A program made the translations under genes and the position numbers. Below the pieces are notes generated by a model. It saw only the letters and a program-made list of their open reading frames with translations. It did no database searches and was not told where the DNA came from. A DNA stretch of 9,607 nucleotides from Candidatus Woesearchaeota archaeon (GTDB taxonomy: Archaea > Nanobdellota > Nanobdellia > Woesearchaeales > UBA12501): positions 1 to 9,607 of the forward strand of contig JACOVN010000080.1 in assembly GCA_016177315.1 (NCBI GenBank). Reading direction: 5' to 3'. Below, piece by piece: positions 1-7,924 of the stretch (its first letter is position 1; every line of letters begins with the position of its first letter).

Positions 1-1938
1 GCTTAGCATCGACTTTCCAATTGCTCTGCCAACATCCGAGAGTGTTACCTCCCTAAGGTCTTGGATAATCTCCGGCAATGCACACGCAAGCCGATATCCT
101 CCGTACACCACTGCCCCTGCTACGGCGAGCCCAAGGCTTCCACCGATGCCATAACCCAGATATAGGTAGGGCTTCCATCCAAAGTGTTTGTAGAGCTCAA
201 TGCCGCCATAGAGACCACCACCTACTGCAACGCCGAAAGGACCATAGAACCGAATTGCGCCAGCGGCTTGCTCTCCCCATTCTGGGGCTTTCTCCGTCAG
301 GTATGCTGCTAATTTTTCCAGATCAGAAGGAAGATGAGCAAATGGGTACAATGCTGCCTTTCGTAACCCTTTTGGAGTAGCCCGTACACCGCGAACGATA
401 CCTAACCCTGCATAATATGCTCCCTTGCCCGCGAGCCTTCCTGCAAGGGCACCAAGGTCAATGGCAGACATGCCTGCCGCAGCAGCCTTAGAGAGCCATC
501 TTCGTTTCCTGCTGTACTTCCGCTCTTCCAGCACTTTTGCAGTTTGGGCATAGTATTTATCGAAGAGATTTGCGATGCTGCTCAGCAAGGTGCCGGAAGA
601 ATGGTAAACAACCTGTTCATCACTCAGCAGAACATTGAGGAAGAGGTCTTCAAAGGCCCTGTACATTCCTTCCAGAACCGGGTTCCGGTGATCTCCGATG
701 ACACTGTTCCTTCCCTTCGTGAGCGTCGCATGCTCTGGTACTTCTACCCAGAAATCCAGCCCCATTTTCTGCAAGTCTGCAATGAGTTGTGCATGGATGG
801 TTTCTTCATGGAACGGATGAGTGTCATATTTTACAAATAAGCCGCGCTGCGTGTAAAGGATTTTCTCTAGGTTCTTGTTCCTATGCCTAAATCTGGGGTC
901 ATTGAGATCTCCGCTCAAGCCACGCTTGGAAACTCCCATCGTCAATGGCTTCTTCTCTCTTTCTATAGAAACCGGTATTGGGGAGGCCTGTCGATATGCT
1001 TCACGGGCAGAATTAATCATGGCAGCCCCAAGGAAAATCTGGCCATTTCTGCTATCCACCATTCCGAGGTATTGGAAGAGGAAATCTCGGATATCCTCTG
1101 GTGAGGTTGTCTGCTCTGGAATGTAGACGGTGACTTCTGTTCCGTGTGGTTTTTTGTGGAGTGGTCCATAGAATCCATCTGGTGTGCTTGGCACAATAGT
1201 TGCTTTCCAGGTTTCCCTATCCCTGTACACGAGCGTCTGCACAGCTCCATTTCCATCGCGCTGCCTGGTTGTAGTTTTAACCAAGGATGCCAAATCAACA
1301 ACTGAATACCATCCTATGCCGTGCTCACCAATCTTGGTTGGATCAAATTCCTTTCCAGAATTATAGGGAATCAGAAGATCTCTGATAACGCCTTTTACAT
1401 CCATGCCAATACCATAATCCCGAACCCGAAGAACCAGATGACCATTCTCTTTTTCTACATGGAATAACACAGGCCTTTCCTGCTCCTCTGGAGTGTAGGC
1501 GTCAATGGCATTCTGCCCCAATTCCCGCAAGGCAACGTGCTTTTCTCCGAATTGTGCCTCAATCGTCTTCTCCACAATGCTAGGGAAAAGCTTTTGCGCG
1601 GTTGTCTGCTTTCTCGTATCCTCGATCATCCGCAATGCTTCTGCAAAGCGTTCACCATGCTCTCCATTTCCATTGGGGGTAAGGAGTTCCAAAAAAGCAT
1701 CAAAATTCCCGACCATCTGCATCATAACCAAATCTGCAAGAGGAATGGTATATCTATGGTCCTCCATGGACTGCTGGTTTAGAACTTGCTCTGCAATAGG
1801 CTGCTTGGTTTGTGCACGGGTTGGTTTTTTCTTAGGTTTTGCTTGGTAGTTCCCCATTTTGTCGAACACCCTATCGAGACGTAAGAGTATGTTAGAAAGC
1901 GTATCATCAATGTATTTTTTATAATCTTCTGCACTCAT
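1..1938 (-). CDS. GHKL (Hsp90-like) ATPase with hydrophobic C-terminal segments, 3' end cut by window edge
   Basis: This frame is open for 646 codons from ATG at 1936-1938 to the left edge, so the C-terminus is missing. The N-terminus holds a GHKL ATP-binding fold. Its N-box has E139, N143 and D146 (ELGQNAIDA), the G1 box is DYGIGM (174-179), a lid motif IPYNSGK lies at 190-196, the G2 box is IGEHGIGWYS (203-212), and a GT pair lies at 266-267. A later TKGRN motif (407-411) fits the middle-domain arginine of Hsp90/rIIA-type ATPases. A basic patch (about 473-484) is followed by Gly/Ala-rich sequence and two hydrophobic stretches (about 562-583 and 591-621) that could enter a membrane. The start is supported by GGAGG nine bases upstream and by an ATGA overlap with the preceding gene. 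It is a diverged paralogue of that gene. ATPase activity is inferred from intact motifs; the cellular role is unknown. Confidence 0.85.
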   Translation of the reverse strand, partial: MSAEDYKKYIDDTLSNILLRLDRVFDKMGNYQAKPKKKPTRAQTKQPIAEQVLNQQSMEDHRYTIPLADLVMMQMVGNFDAFLELLTPNGNGEHGERFAEALRMIEDTRKQTTAQKLFPSIVEKTIEAQFGEKHVALRELGQNAIDAYTPEEQERPVLFHVEKENGHLVLRVRDYGIGMDVKGVIRDLLIPYNSGKEFDPTKIGEHGIGWYSVVDLASLVKTTTRQRDGNGAVQTLVYRDRETWKATIVPSTPDGFYGPLHKKPHGTEVTVYIPEQTTSPEDIRDFLFQYLGMVDSRNGQIFLGAAMINSAREAYRQASPIPVSIEREKKPLTMGVSKRGLSGDLNDPRFRHRNKNLEKILYTQRGLFVKYDTHPFHEETIHAQLIADLQKMGLDFWVEVPEHATLTKGRNSVIGDHRNPVLEGMYRAFEDLFLNVLLSDEQVVYHSSGTLLSSIANLFDKYYAQTAKVLEERKYSRKRRWLSKAAAAGMSAIDLGALAGRLAGKGAYYAGLGIVRGVRATPKGLRKAALYPFAHLPSDLEKLAAYLTEKAPEWGEQAAGAIRFYGPFGVAVGGGLYGGIELYKHFGWKPYLYLGYGIGGSLGLAVAGAVVYGGYRLACALPEIIQDLREVTLSDVGRAIGKSMLS

Positions 1939-3581
1939 CGTGATTTTCCTCCGTATACAATAGCTGGCCTCCCGTGGAGATGCGCTGTGAGGGATTGAAT
2001 CGTTGCTTCCGCTTGCTCTGGCCGGTAGTATCGCATTACACGAGCGACATCTGCAAGGCCATAATAACCAGAGATAATGGAATACACTTTAAGAGGATTG
2101 AATGGTCCTTGGACATAGCGATGGGATGCATTGATATAGAGGACGTTGTTATAAACCATGACCGGATTTTGCGGAGGCAATACGTCTACCAAGACAATTC
2201 CTGTAAAGGATGCATTCTTTGCTTCCCGGGCAAGAAGGCGGAGATTAGGATAGAAAGAAGAATCTTCTCCTGCCCGCTGCTCAAACGCTTCTGGAGTGAT
2301 TATTTCTTTTGGCTTGAGAAGGTCAGCGACTACGGTTAGATCATGGCCAAAAATTTCTCTCCAATAGGCACACCCATCGGGAGAAGTGACAAAAGACAGC
2401 TCCCTCACAGTATTTCCAAGAAATGGAGAAAACGTCTGGAGTTGTTCATTCGTGAGCGCATACCGCTTTCCCGGCATCAGGGCTGCCACAATGCCATCAA
2501 TATTCGGAACATCCTTCAATTTCATGATTTTAAATGCAGACATTAATGCAGGGAGGAAGCTGGCCATGGAACCAACAAATTCCTCTGTCCGTTCCTGGGC
2601 TTGAATATACTTTTCTATCGCTTGGAAAGCTGCAGCAATGCCTCTGCGATAGTTTTTATCCATCTTGAAGTCATCTCTCCCCTCCACCACCTGAATTCCT
2701 GAAGGGAAGGAAATAATGGCCCCCCCATATTGACTAAGGGAATGCTTAACAGCAACACCCTGTGAACTCAGGGTGATATGGTTAGGATCATCACGATCGA
2801 TCCGAAACCCAATAGGTTGGGTGATAACGTTACCTTTGATGTTGAGCTCTACCGGCGCTGCATACCATTTCTCGTTGCTATCTTTATTGATTTGCTTGCC
2901 GTCCACAACGATTCTGGCATGATAGGATGGAACGCCCTTCAAACGCTCCTTAAGATACATCTGGAGCAGAGATCTCGCACCCAGATGTCTTCGGATTCTT
3001 ACTGCAGTGCCTGGTCGTGTACGGTGCATCCGCTGAAGCCGCAATCGCAAATCCTTGATCTCACCGCTAGTAGAGTAGAAGAGCGCAGCATATCCTCCGC
3101 CCTCTTTCCTTTTTGTCTCTACGAGAACGGTGCTGTTCCCGGGTTCATGCAGGCAGTAATTGAAAGTGGAAAGAAAACCAACGCCAAATCTTCCTATTTC
3201 CTCAATGCCGCTCTTGTCAGTGTTAAAAGGAATGATCAGCAGTCGGAGAATTTCGTCCACACCCATCCCTATTCCATTATCCCGTGCTGCAAATTTCTTT
3301 CTGGATAGCTGCACTTGGATAGTGTAATCGTCTGCAAAAGAGCTTGGCCTGGCATCGATGGCGTTAAGAACGACCTCCAGCAGCGGCCTTTCTGGGTGTG
3401 AGAACTGTTTTGCTATCTCCTCCCGGAGAATTTTTTCAATATATTTTACATTGATTGGGTTTGGCTGTCCGAGTTCTCCTAATGGCTTTCCGTGCTCAAT
3501 AGCCTGGACTACCTGCTCAAGCGTCTGCCTATGCAAGCCGATTCTGATCCAATCAACCAAAGGTAAATCGTAGGTTCTCAT
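1935..3581 (-). CDS. GHKL (Hsp90/rIIA-like) ATPase
   Basis: This 548-residue protein has a complete GHKL nucleotide-binding domain near its N-terminus. The N-box is E69, N73, D76 (LLEVVLNAIDA), the G1 box is RDNGIGM (100-106), the lid motif is IPFNTDKSG (117-125), the G2 box is IGRFGVGFLS (129-138), and the GT pair is 191-192. The G2 box is close to that of Hsp90. A VEGRDDFKMD segment (299-308) resembles the conserved arginine segment of the Hsp90 middle domain and of T4 rIIA-like proteins, so a two-domain ATP-driven clamp is likely. The remaining ~240 residues are not recognised. ATG overlaps the stop of the upstream VWA gene (ATGA), with GAGGT six bases upstream of the start; its own stop overlaps the start of a second GHKL gene. 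The GHKL assignment is firm, but a chaperone versus conflict-system role cannot be decided from sequence. Confidence 0.88.
   Translation of the reverse strand: MRTYDLPLVDWIRIGLHRQTLEQVVQAIEHGKPLGELGQPNPINVKYIEKILREEIAKQFSHPERPLLEVVLNAIDARPSSFADDYTIQVQLSRKKFAARDNGIGMGVDEILRLLIIPFNTDKSGIEEIGRFGVGFLSTFNYCLHEPGNSTVLVETKRKEGGGYAALFYSTSGEIKDLRLRLQRMHRTRPGTAVRIRRHLGARSLLQMYLKERLKGVPSYHARIVVDGKQINKDSNEKWYAAPVELNIKGNVITQPIGFRIDRDDPNHITLSSQGVAVKHSLSQYGGAIISFPSGIQVVEGRDDFKMDKNYRRGIAAAFQAIEKYIQAQERTEEFVGSMASFLPALMSAFKIMKLKDVPNIDGIVAALMPGKRYALTNEQLQTFSPFLGNTVRELSFVTSPDGCAYWREIFGHDLTVVADLLKPKEIITPEAFEQRAGEDSSFYPNLRLLAREAKNASFTGIVLVDVLPPQNPVMVYNNVLYINASHRYVQGPFNPLKVYSIISGYYGLADVARVMRYYRPEQAEATIQSLTAHLHGRPAIVYGGKSR
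1948..1952 (-). promoter_or_regulatory. Shine-Dalgarno sequence of the downstream GHKL gene
   Basis: GGAGG on the minus strand lies nine bases before the ATG at 1938. It fixes the start of the last visible operon gene, inside the 3' end of the preceding one. Reinitiation at the ATGA overlap may add to it. Confidence 0.7.
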
Positions 3582-5440
3582 CGTGCAACCTCACCATACA
3601 GGTCTCTGGTAAACCGAATGCCCATGTGGAGGAAATCCTCGGTAGATTCAATAGGATGCACAGGAACACCTCTCTGCTCCAATGCCTTGGAGAATGGTGT
3701 TGGAGAGCCGATTTGGAATAAGTAAACCCCAATGCCTCCGGTGGAAAGCATCGCGTCAATTTCCCGGAGTATTGCTTTTGCATTGCTGGCAAGATTGAAT
3801 TGACTGTCGGTCAGCATAAAGCAAACAACATTGTCCCGCCTTGTGCGGCGCATCTTTGCAAGCTCTTGAGGATCCAACATTGTTGCCGATCCCTGGTAAT
3901 CAAAGAGTGCTTTCTTTGCTCTTTCCAATTCGCCATAGGAACACCAACCGGAAGAGACAGTACTATTGGAAAAGTTAATCGTATGGTAGTTCAGCAATGG
4001 CGCAATGCCCTCTTCTTCCAAGAATCGCAAGATGGAGTAAAATGCCAGAACAGCATAGTGATACTGTCCGCTTCCCTCTTTCTCAAATGGCTCAAAGTCC
4101 ATGCTGGAACTGCTATCGAAAATGAAGCTGATATCTGGAATACCGCCAGGAGTTTCCTGGACAGCAAAGGGAAGAATGAGTGGGTTGATTCGCCGGTAAA
4201 GCTCAACCTTTCGTGTGCCATCTGCTCGAGTATAAATCCTCGTCGAGGACCAATCCGTTTCCTTTGGCCTAAATTCTGTGATAGGCATTTCTTCTACACT
4301 GGTTGGATGCTCCAGATGCGGTGCTTCCTCCTCTGGCTCTTGCGCAAACAAGGAAATCTTTCCAGCGCGCTGTTTGTAGAGTGCATCCAGTCTCTGGAAA
4401 TGCACCAGCAATGGGGAGGAGTAAGGGGTATGGGGTGTCATGAGCCTTTCGATGAGCTCCTGAATGAGATTCTTCTTTCCTCCTTCTCTCTCTTCTTTCT
4501 TTTCCTTTTTGGAGGTTGAGCTTTGCTTCTGCTCTTTGCCGCCAGAACCTCTCTGCTTTTCTTCGCGCGTAAAAGAATTCTCGGTGCACTGCTGCATCGC
4601 ATCCATATCCCGTTGCATGAACGGGTACATGAGGTTTGCATAGGCATAGGCCATGGGTTTCCAAAGGGAAGTGTCCCTTAGCCTTTCCACAAGCTCTCCT
4701 GCAGCAGCCGGGCTTACGTCTCTCCGCAGAACAGCATCTGTTAAGGCTTCATCGCCAGTGAAAATATTCAGCAGTTTATGCTTGTATCGCTCAAAGCTCA
4801 GGAAAAGTTTTGGCATATACCGCCTCATCCTCTGCCCCATGGCAGGATCCGTTTGTCCTAAAAGCTGGTTTGCTGCAATGTGAAGCTTAATGGATTTATC
4901 ACCGCGCTGCTTCAGCTCTCTTCTCATATAATTCCAGCCTTGGAGGAAAAAAAGGTCAAGCCCCTGCCGGTATGCATCTTTCTCAACATCCGTATGGGCA
5001 TTCACTGTATTCAGTATGGTATCAGAGAAAAGGTTGTGGAGCATGAAGCATAGCTGCTGAATTCTCTCTTCTCGATACTCCCTTCCCTGGATCGCTTCAA
5101 AGTGCCCCTGCACGATCTGCTCGAAGAGATCCCTATTCTTGGGGCAGTGCCAGAAATGCCCCCGCTCATGAACTACTAACATTTCCATGAGGGAAGCAAT
5201 AATCTGATCGGGTGTAAGGGAAAGATCCTCGTCCTTTCTAACAGCTTCTACTGCTTCATAGAAATCCTGTCCTACCAAGACATTGATCTGCCAGTCTTCA
5301 GGTTTTATGTGAGCACCAAGAGAGGCAAGCTGCGGCTGCACCTCTACTTGGATATCCCGAAATTGATTCCATCCGCGCCGATCGATAATTTGCCGGCATA
5401 GTGTAGCAATATGGTGCTCAAGCTTAGAAGGCTCACCCAT
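3578..5440 (-). CDS. HExxH metallopeptidase-like plus VWA domain protein (DUF2201/COG3864-like architecture)
   Basis: This is a 620-residue protein numbered from the ATG at 5440. An N-terminal HERGH motif (91-95) has the zincin pattern HExxH and is followed by a helical SDTILN segment (139-144). That matches the order seen in putative metallopeptidases of the DUF2201/COG3864 type, where HExxH precedes a conserved Asp-Asn helix. A mostly helical middle and a Lys/Glu/Ser-rich linker (about 294-323) lead to a C-terminal VWA domain. Its MIDAS is intact: DSSSS (D442, S444, S446), T522-equivalent Thr at 520 in GSATML, and D545 in LTDS. VWA proteins of this kind typically work with MoxR ATPases, and one is encoded two genes upstream. 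The start is ambiguous: another ATG at 5446 lies only three bases from GGAG, whereas 5440 has nine-base spacing like its neighbours. Peptidase activity is inferred, not shown. Confidence 0.82.
   Translation of the reverse strand: MGEPSKLEHHIATLCRQIIDRRGWNQFRDIQVEVQPQLASLGAHIKPEDWQINVLVGQDFYEAVEAVRKDEDLSLTPDQIIASLMEMLVVHERGHFWHCPKNRDLFEQIVQGHFEAIQGREYREERIQQLCFMLHNLFSDTILNTVNAHTDVEKDAYRQGLDLFFLQGWNYMRRELKQRGDKSIKLHIAANQLLGQTDPAMGQRMRRYMPKLFLSFERYKHKLLNIFTGDEALTDAVLRRDVSPAAAGELVERLRDTSLWKPMAYAYANLMYPFMQRDMDAMQQCTENSFTREEKQRGSGGKEQKQSSTSKKEKKEEREGGKKNLIQELIERLMTPHTPYSSPLLVHFQRLDALYKQRAGKISLFAQEPEEEAPHLEHPTSVEEMPITEFRPKETDWSSTRIYTRADGTRKVELYRRINPLILPFAVQETPGGIPDISFIFDSSSSMDFEPFEKEGSGQYHYAVLAFYSILRFLEEEGIAPLLNYHTINFSNSTVSSGWCSYGELERAKKALFDYQGSATMLDPQELAKMRRTRRDNVVCFMLTDSQFNLASNAKAILREIDAMLSTGGIGVYLFQIGSPTPFSKALEQRGVPVHPIESTEDFLHMGIRFTRDLYGEVAR
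3588..3592 (-). promoter_or_regulatory. Shine-Dalgarno sequence of the first GHKL gene
   Basis: GAGGT on the minus strand lies six bases before the ATG at 3581, within the last codons of the VWA gene. It supports that ATG as the GHKL start. Confidence 0.6.
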
Positions 5441-6281
5441 GCGCATCCACTCCGCGCACCCATATTTCTGGGTTTATCGTTTTCATTGTTCCATAGGCAG
5501 TGGCATCCAATCCATGCTTGATGGCATCGAAGATTTTCTCTGCTCTTGGAAATGCCTCGGGAGGCAGTGCATTTCCGGCAGCGGATTGAACACGATAGGT
5601 TACTTGGTATGTGCCTCGAACAGGTTGTGTGATGTCACAGGATTCTTGAATAAGCTCATCGTGGGGATTCTGCCTTCGGTAAAAGGAATTGGATACACTG
5701 ACTCTTTGGGCACTGGCAAGGAGTGCTCTGGCAGATTCATCCAGGACCGCATCCTCTAACCGAACTGGTACAATCTCCCTGCCCAAAAGCTTTCGCTTTC
5801 GGTGCTCCAATGCAGCTTTCGTGATGGAAAGTTCAGGAGTAAGGGAAAGATGCAACGATCCCACAAATGCAGAATGCATGTTGCCTTGCGCTTGCTGCTC
5901 CCCCAGAGATTGCAAAATACGTGGTGCCAATGTTTCGTCTACTTCTGGAAATGGTAAACCTGTATATTCTGCCGTAAGGTAACCTTGAAGAGGGTCAAAA
6001 AAAGCAGCAAAAGCATTGCCCATTCCCGCCAGCTGCAATCCAAAAATTGCGGGCTGTCCCCTGGAAGCAGAAACGAGAAACGAAAGATGGGTTTGTGTGG
6101 CTGGGTTGCCATACGTTACCTGCTTTGTGGTGAAGTCACCGACGGCAAGCTGCTCTTTTTGATAGGCATGCAGTGCATGCTCTACAAATTGCTGTAGCGC
6201 AATTTCCTTTGGCCTTGTTCCAACTTCCTCAAAGAAAAGTTCTCCCACCTTGGAAAAGTCAGTTTCTCCCATACTGCTCAC
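5433..6281 (-). CDS. conserved-position hypothetical protein between MoxR and VWA genes
   Basis: I do not recognise a family for this 282-residue protein. It is encoded between the MoxR ATPase and the VWA protein. The GTG at 6279-6281 overlaps the MoxR stop as GTGA, matching the ATGA junctions elsewhere in the operon. An alternative ATG three codons in (6272) is possible, and neither start has a clear Shine-Dalgarno sequence, so translation is probably coupled to MoxR. The sequence alternates short beta-prone stretches with polar segments and has an acidic N-terminus, a basic run HRKRKLLGR around residues 160-168, and a beta-prone segment with TYQVTYRV around 224-231. No signal peptide, membrane segment, nucleotide-binding motif or metal-ligand cluster is evident. 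From position alone it may be an adaptor or substrate of the MoxR-VWA pair; this is inference. Confidence 0.75.
   Translation of the reverse strand: MSSMGETDFSKVGELFFEEVGTRPKEIALQQFVEHALHAYQKEQLAVGDFTTKQVTYGNPATQTHLSFLVSASRGQPAIFGLQLAGMGNAFAAFFDPLQGYLTAEYTGLPFPEVDETLAPRILQSLGEQQAQGNMHSAFVGSLHLSLTPELSITKAALEHRKRKLLGREIVPVRLEDAVLDESARALLASAQRVSVSNSFYRRQNPHDELIQESCDITQPVRGTYQVTYRVQSAAGNALPPEAFPRAEKIFDAIKHGLDATAYGTMKTINPEIWVRGVDAHG
5450..5453 (-). promoter_or_regulatory. Shine-Dalgarno sequence deciding the VWA gene start
   Basis: GGAG on the minus strand lies three bases from the ATG at 5446 but nine bases from the in-frame ATG at 5440. Other strong sites in this operon (GGAGG before 1938, GGGAG before 7924) also have nine-base spacing, so the inner ATG is preferred. 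Confidence 0.5.
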
Positions 6282-7924
6282 GCATAGAACTGTTGTACAT
6301 CCTGTTTTCCTTCAGGTTTTGGCTGCCCCCCGAGATAGGGTGTTAAGACCTTCCAGAGCCAAGGATTTTGTGCTTCGCAATAGGTGCGAATCGTTTCCAA
6401 TAATTCTGAAGTTCCTTTCCCACTCAAAATATCAGGAAGCTTTTCTAACGCAGGCATGGCCAAGCCTTCCTTGAACTTGCTTTTCGCTTGACGAACAAAA
6501 TGCGTCACTGCCCCATACCGATTTCCCTGGTAGTGCTTCAAAACCCAGGGTGTGGCAATGCCCAGCTTGGAATATCCAACAAACCCAATTGCTGCTTCAA
6601 CATCCTCTATTTCCACATGGAGCTCTGCAAGATACTTATCCGCAGCAGCCCTTGCCAGAGTTGCTCCTGCATCCTTTAGACCGGTATATTGCTGCAAAGC
6701 ATTTTCCACTTGTTGCATCAAGAGCCTTTCCAGATTGGCATCCATCACAGTGGCATCTTCATCTTTTCCTGGCTCAAGTAAGCGATATTGCAAAGGCATG
6801 GTTGCCTTTCCCTCGAGATAACCGGCCATCATCTCCACAAACTTTGTTGCTCGGATAAGCGCAAACCCTCTGGCAACAGCCCACAGATTCTTGGAGATTC
6901 CTGGTGTAATCCCCCGAACATTGGGGCAGAGCTCGTGCTCAAAGGTTTTCAAGAAGGGACAGCCAACGTCTGAACCTGGTACCATGGTCCCGTCGATATA
7001 GACGGGCTTAGAGCAGATGTATCGAATAGATCCGCCCTGAGAAGCGACACTCCCTTTCTCATGAGAGAGAGAATGCCTGCAAAAGTCGAATGCTTCTAAG
7101 TATGCTACAAACATTTCTGCTGCAGGATGTATTGGGATAGCCTGCTGCTCCAGCGCACGGTTGATTTCCAAAATGGTTTCCAATCGGCTCTGGTCATTTT
7201 TTAAGGGAACTTCCTTCCTACTGAGTTTCTGAATAAGCAGCCGGTCATGCTCAGTTGCAGAAAACACATCGATGGGGATTTCAATGATGGTTCTTCTTCG
7301 GAGTGCCTTATCGACATCAAAAGTCCCTTTGTACTCTGTCCCTTCGTTGATTGCTGCAACCTGGAATTGATAAGTTTCTCCTCCATCCATGGGGTGGCCA
7401 ATCTTTACTCTCTTCCCATCCGGCAAACTGATATCCTTGTCAAAAACGTGCAGTAATTTGTTTGCTAGTGCTGCATGCGTTCGGTTGATCTCATCCCAGA
7501 TTAGTCCTGGCAGGGAGAGAAATCTTTGCGCCTGATAGAGGCCTTCAGAAAGTTTCTTGCCCTCTGTGACAACAGAAAAGTCGACATCCGCATATGCGTC
7601 CTTTCCGAAATCGGTGTCCACATCAATTCTATGCCATGCCTCATCTTCTTTTCCGAAGAGGGCATTCATAACCAATTTTGCAAGCGTTGTTTTTCCGGTA
7701 TCCGTCCCACCAGTCATCAAAATGGAGCTCTGCGTTACTGCACCAATAGTAAAGAGATCCTTGATATCGTAGACAATCTGAAAAGGATATTTCCGCTTTT
7801 CCGGCAAGATAAGAGATAGGGTAGAAACTGCAACTGGCCGTGAGTGGAAATACTCCCTGGCATTCCCATGCACTGCTGCATTGAGCTGGTGTGCGCTCTG
7901 GATAAGCTTTTTATCGAGTGGCAT
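6278..7924 (-). CDS. MoxR-like AAA+ ATPase
   Basis: This 548-residue AAA+ ATPase has Walker A GGTDTGKTT (72-80, catalytic-site K78), Walker B LIWDEINR (141-148, D144/E145), sensor 1 AAINEG (190-195, N193) and an arginine-finger region DKALRRR (205-211). The WDEINR and AINEG forms are typical of the MoxR branch. A GITPGISKNLWAVARGFALI segment (338-357) sits where MoxR proteins carry their sensor-2 lid. At 548 residues it is well over the usual ~300-350 of MoxR proteins, with an extra helical C-terminal region (about 370-548). Between the core and lid are four cysteines (C282, C304, C322, C333) plus H330, possibly a metal site. MoxR ATPases usually remodel targets with a VWA partner, here encoded two genes downstream. 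The start is supported by GGGAG nine bases upstream; it overlaps the RHH gene by 14 bases. Confidence 0.9.
   Translation of the reverse strand: MPLDKKLIQSAHQLNAAVHGNAREYFHSRPVAVSTLSLILPEKRKYPFQIVYDIKDLFTIGAVTQSSILMTGGTDTGKTTLAKLVMNALFGKEDEAWHRIDVDTDFGKDAYADVDFSVVTEGKKLSEGLYQAQRFLSLPGLIWDEINRTHAALANKLLHVFDKDISLPDGKRVKIGHPMDGGETYQFQVAAINEGTEYKGTFDVDKALRRRTIIEIPIDVFSATEHDRLLIQKLSRKEVPLKNDQSRLETILEINRALEQQAIPIHPAAEMFVAYLEAFDFCRHSLSHEKGSVASQGGSIRYICSKPVYIDGTMVPGSDVGCPFLKTFEHELCPNVRGITPGISKNLWAVARGFALIRATKFVEMMAGYLEGKATMPLQYRLLEPGKDEDATVMDANLERLLMQQVENALQQYTGLKDAGATLARAAADKYLAELHVEIEDVEAAIGFVGYSKLGIATPWVLKHYQGNRYGAVTHFVRQAKSKFKEGLAMPALEKLPDILSGKGTSELLETIRTYCEAQNPWLWKVLTPYLGGQPKPEGKQDVQQFYA

Noticed and set aside
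544..840. 98-residue and nearby plus-strand frames between 78 and 1849
   Set aside because: The minus strand is continuously open here as a GHKL protein with conserved motifs, which explains the whole stretch.
2778..3308. 176-residue open frame on the plus strand
   Set aside because: Antisense to the GHKL ATP-binding domain, whose motifs are intact; no domain or start signal of its own.
3800..4519. 239-residue open frame on the plus strand
   Set aside because: It lies wholly opposite the VWA gene, whose MIDAS and linker are clear; no promoter, no recognisable domain and unusual Cys/His/Trp-rich composition.
4483..4570. Low-complexity pyrimidine-rich stretch as a repeat element
   Set aside because: It is the Lys/Glu/Ser-rich linker codons of the VWA protein read from the other strand, not a separate repeat.
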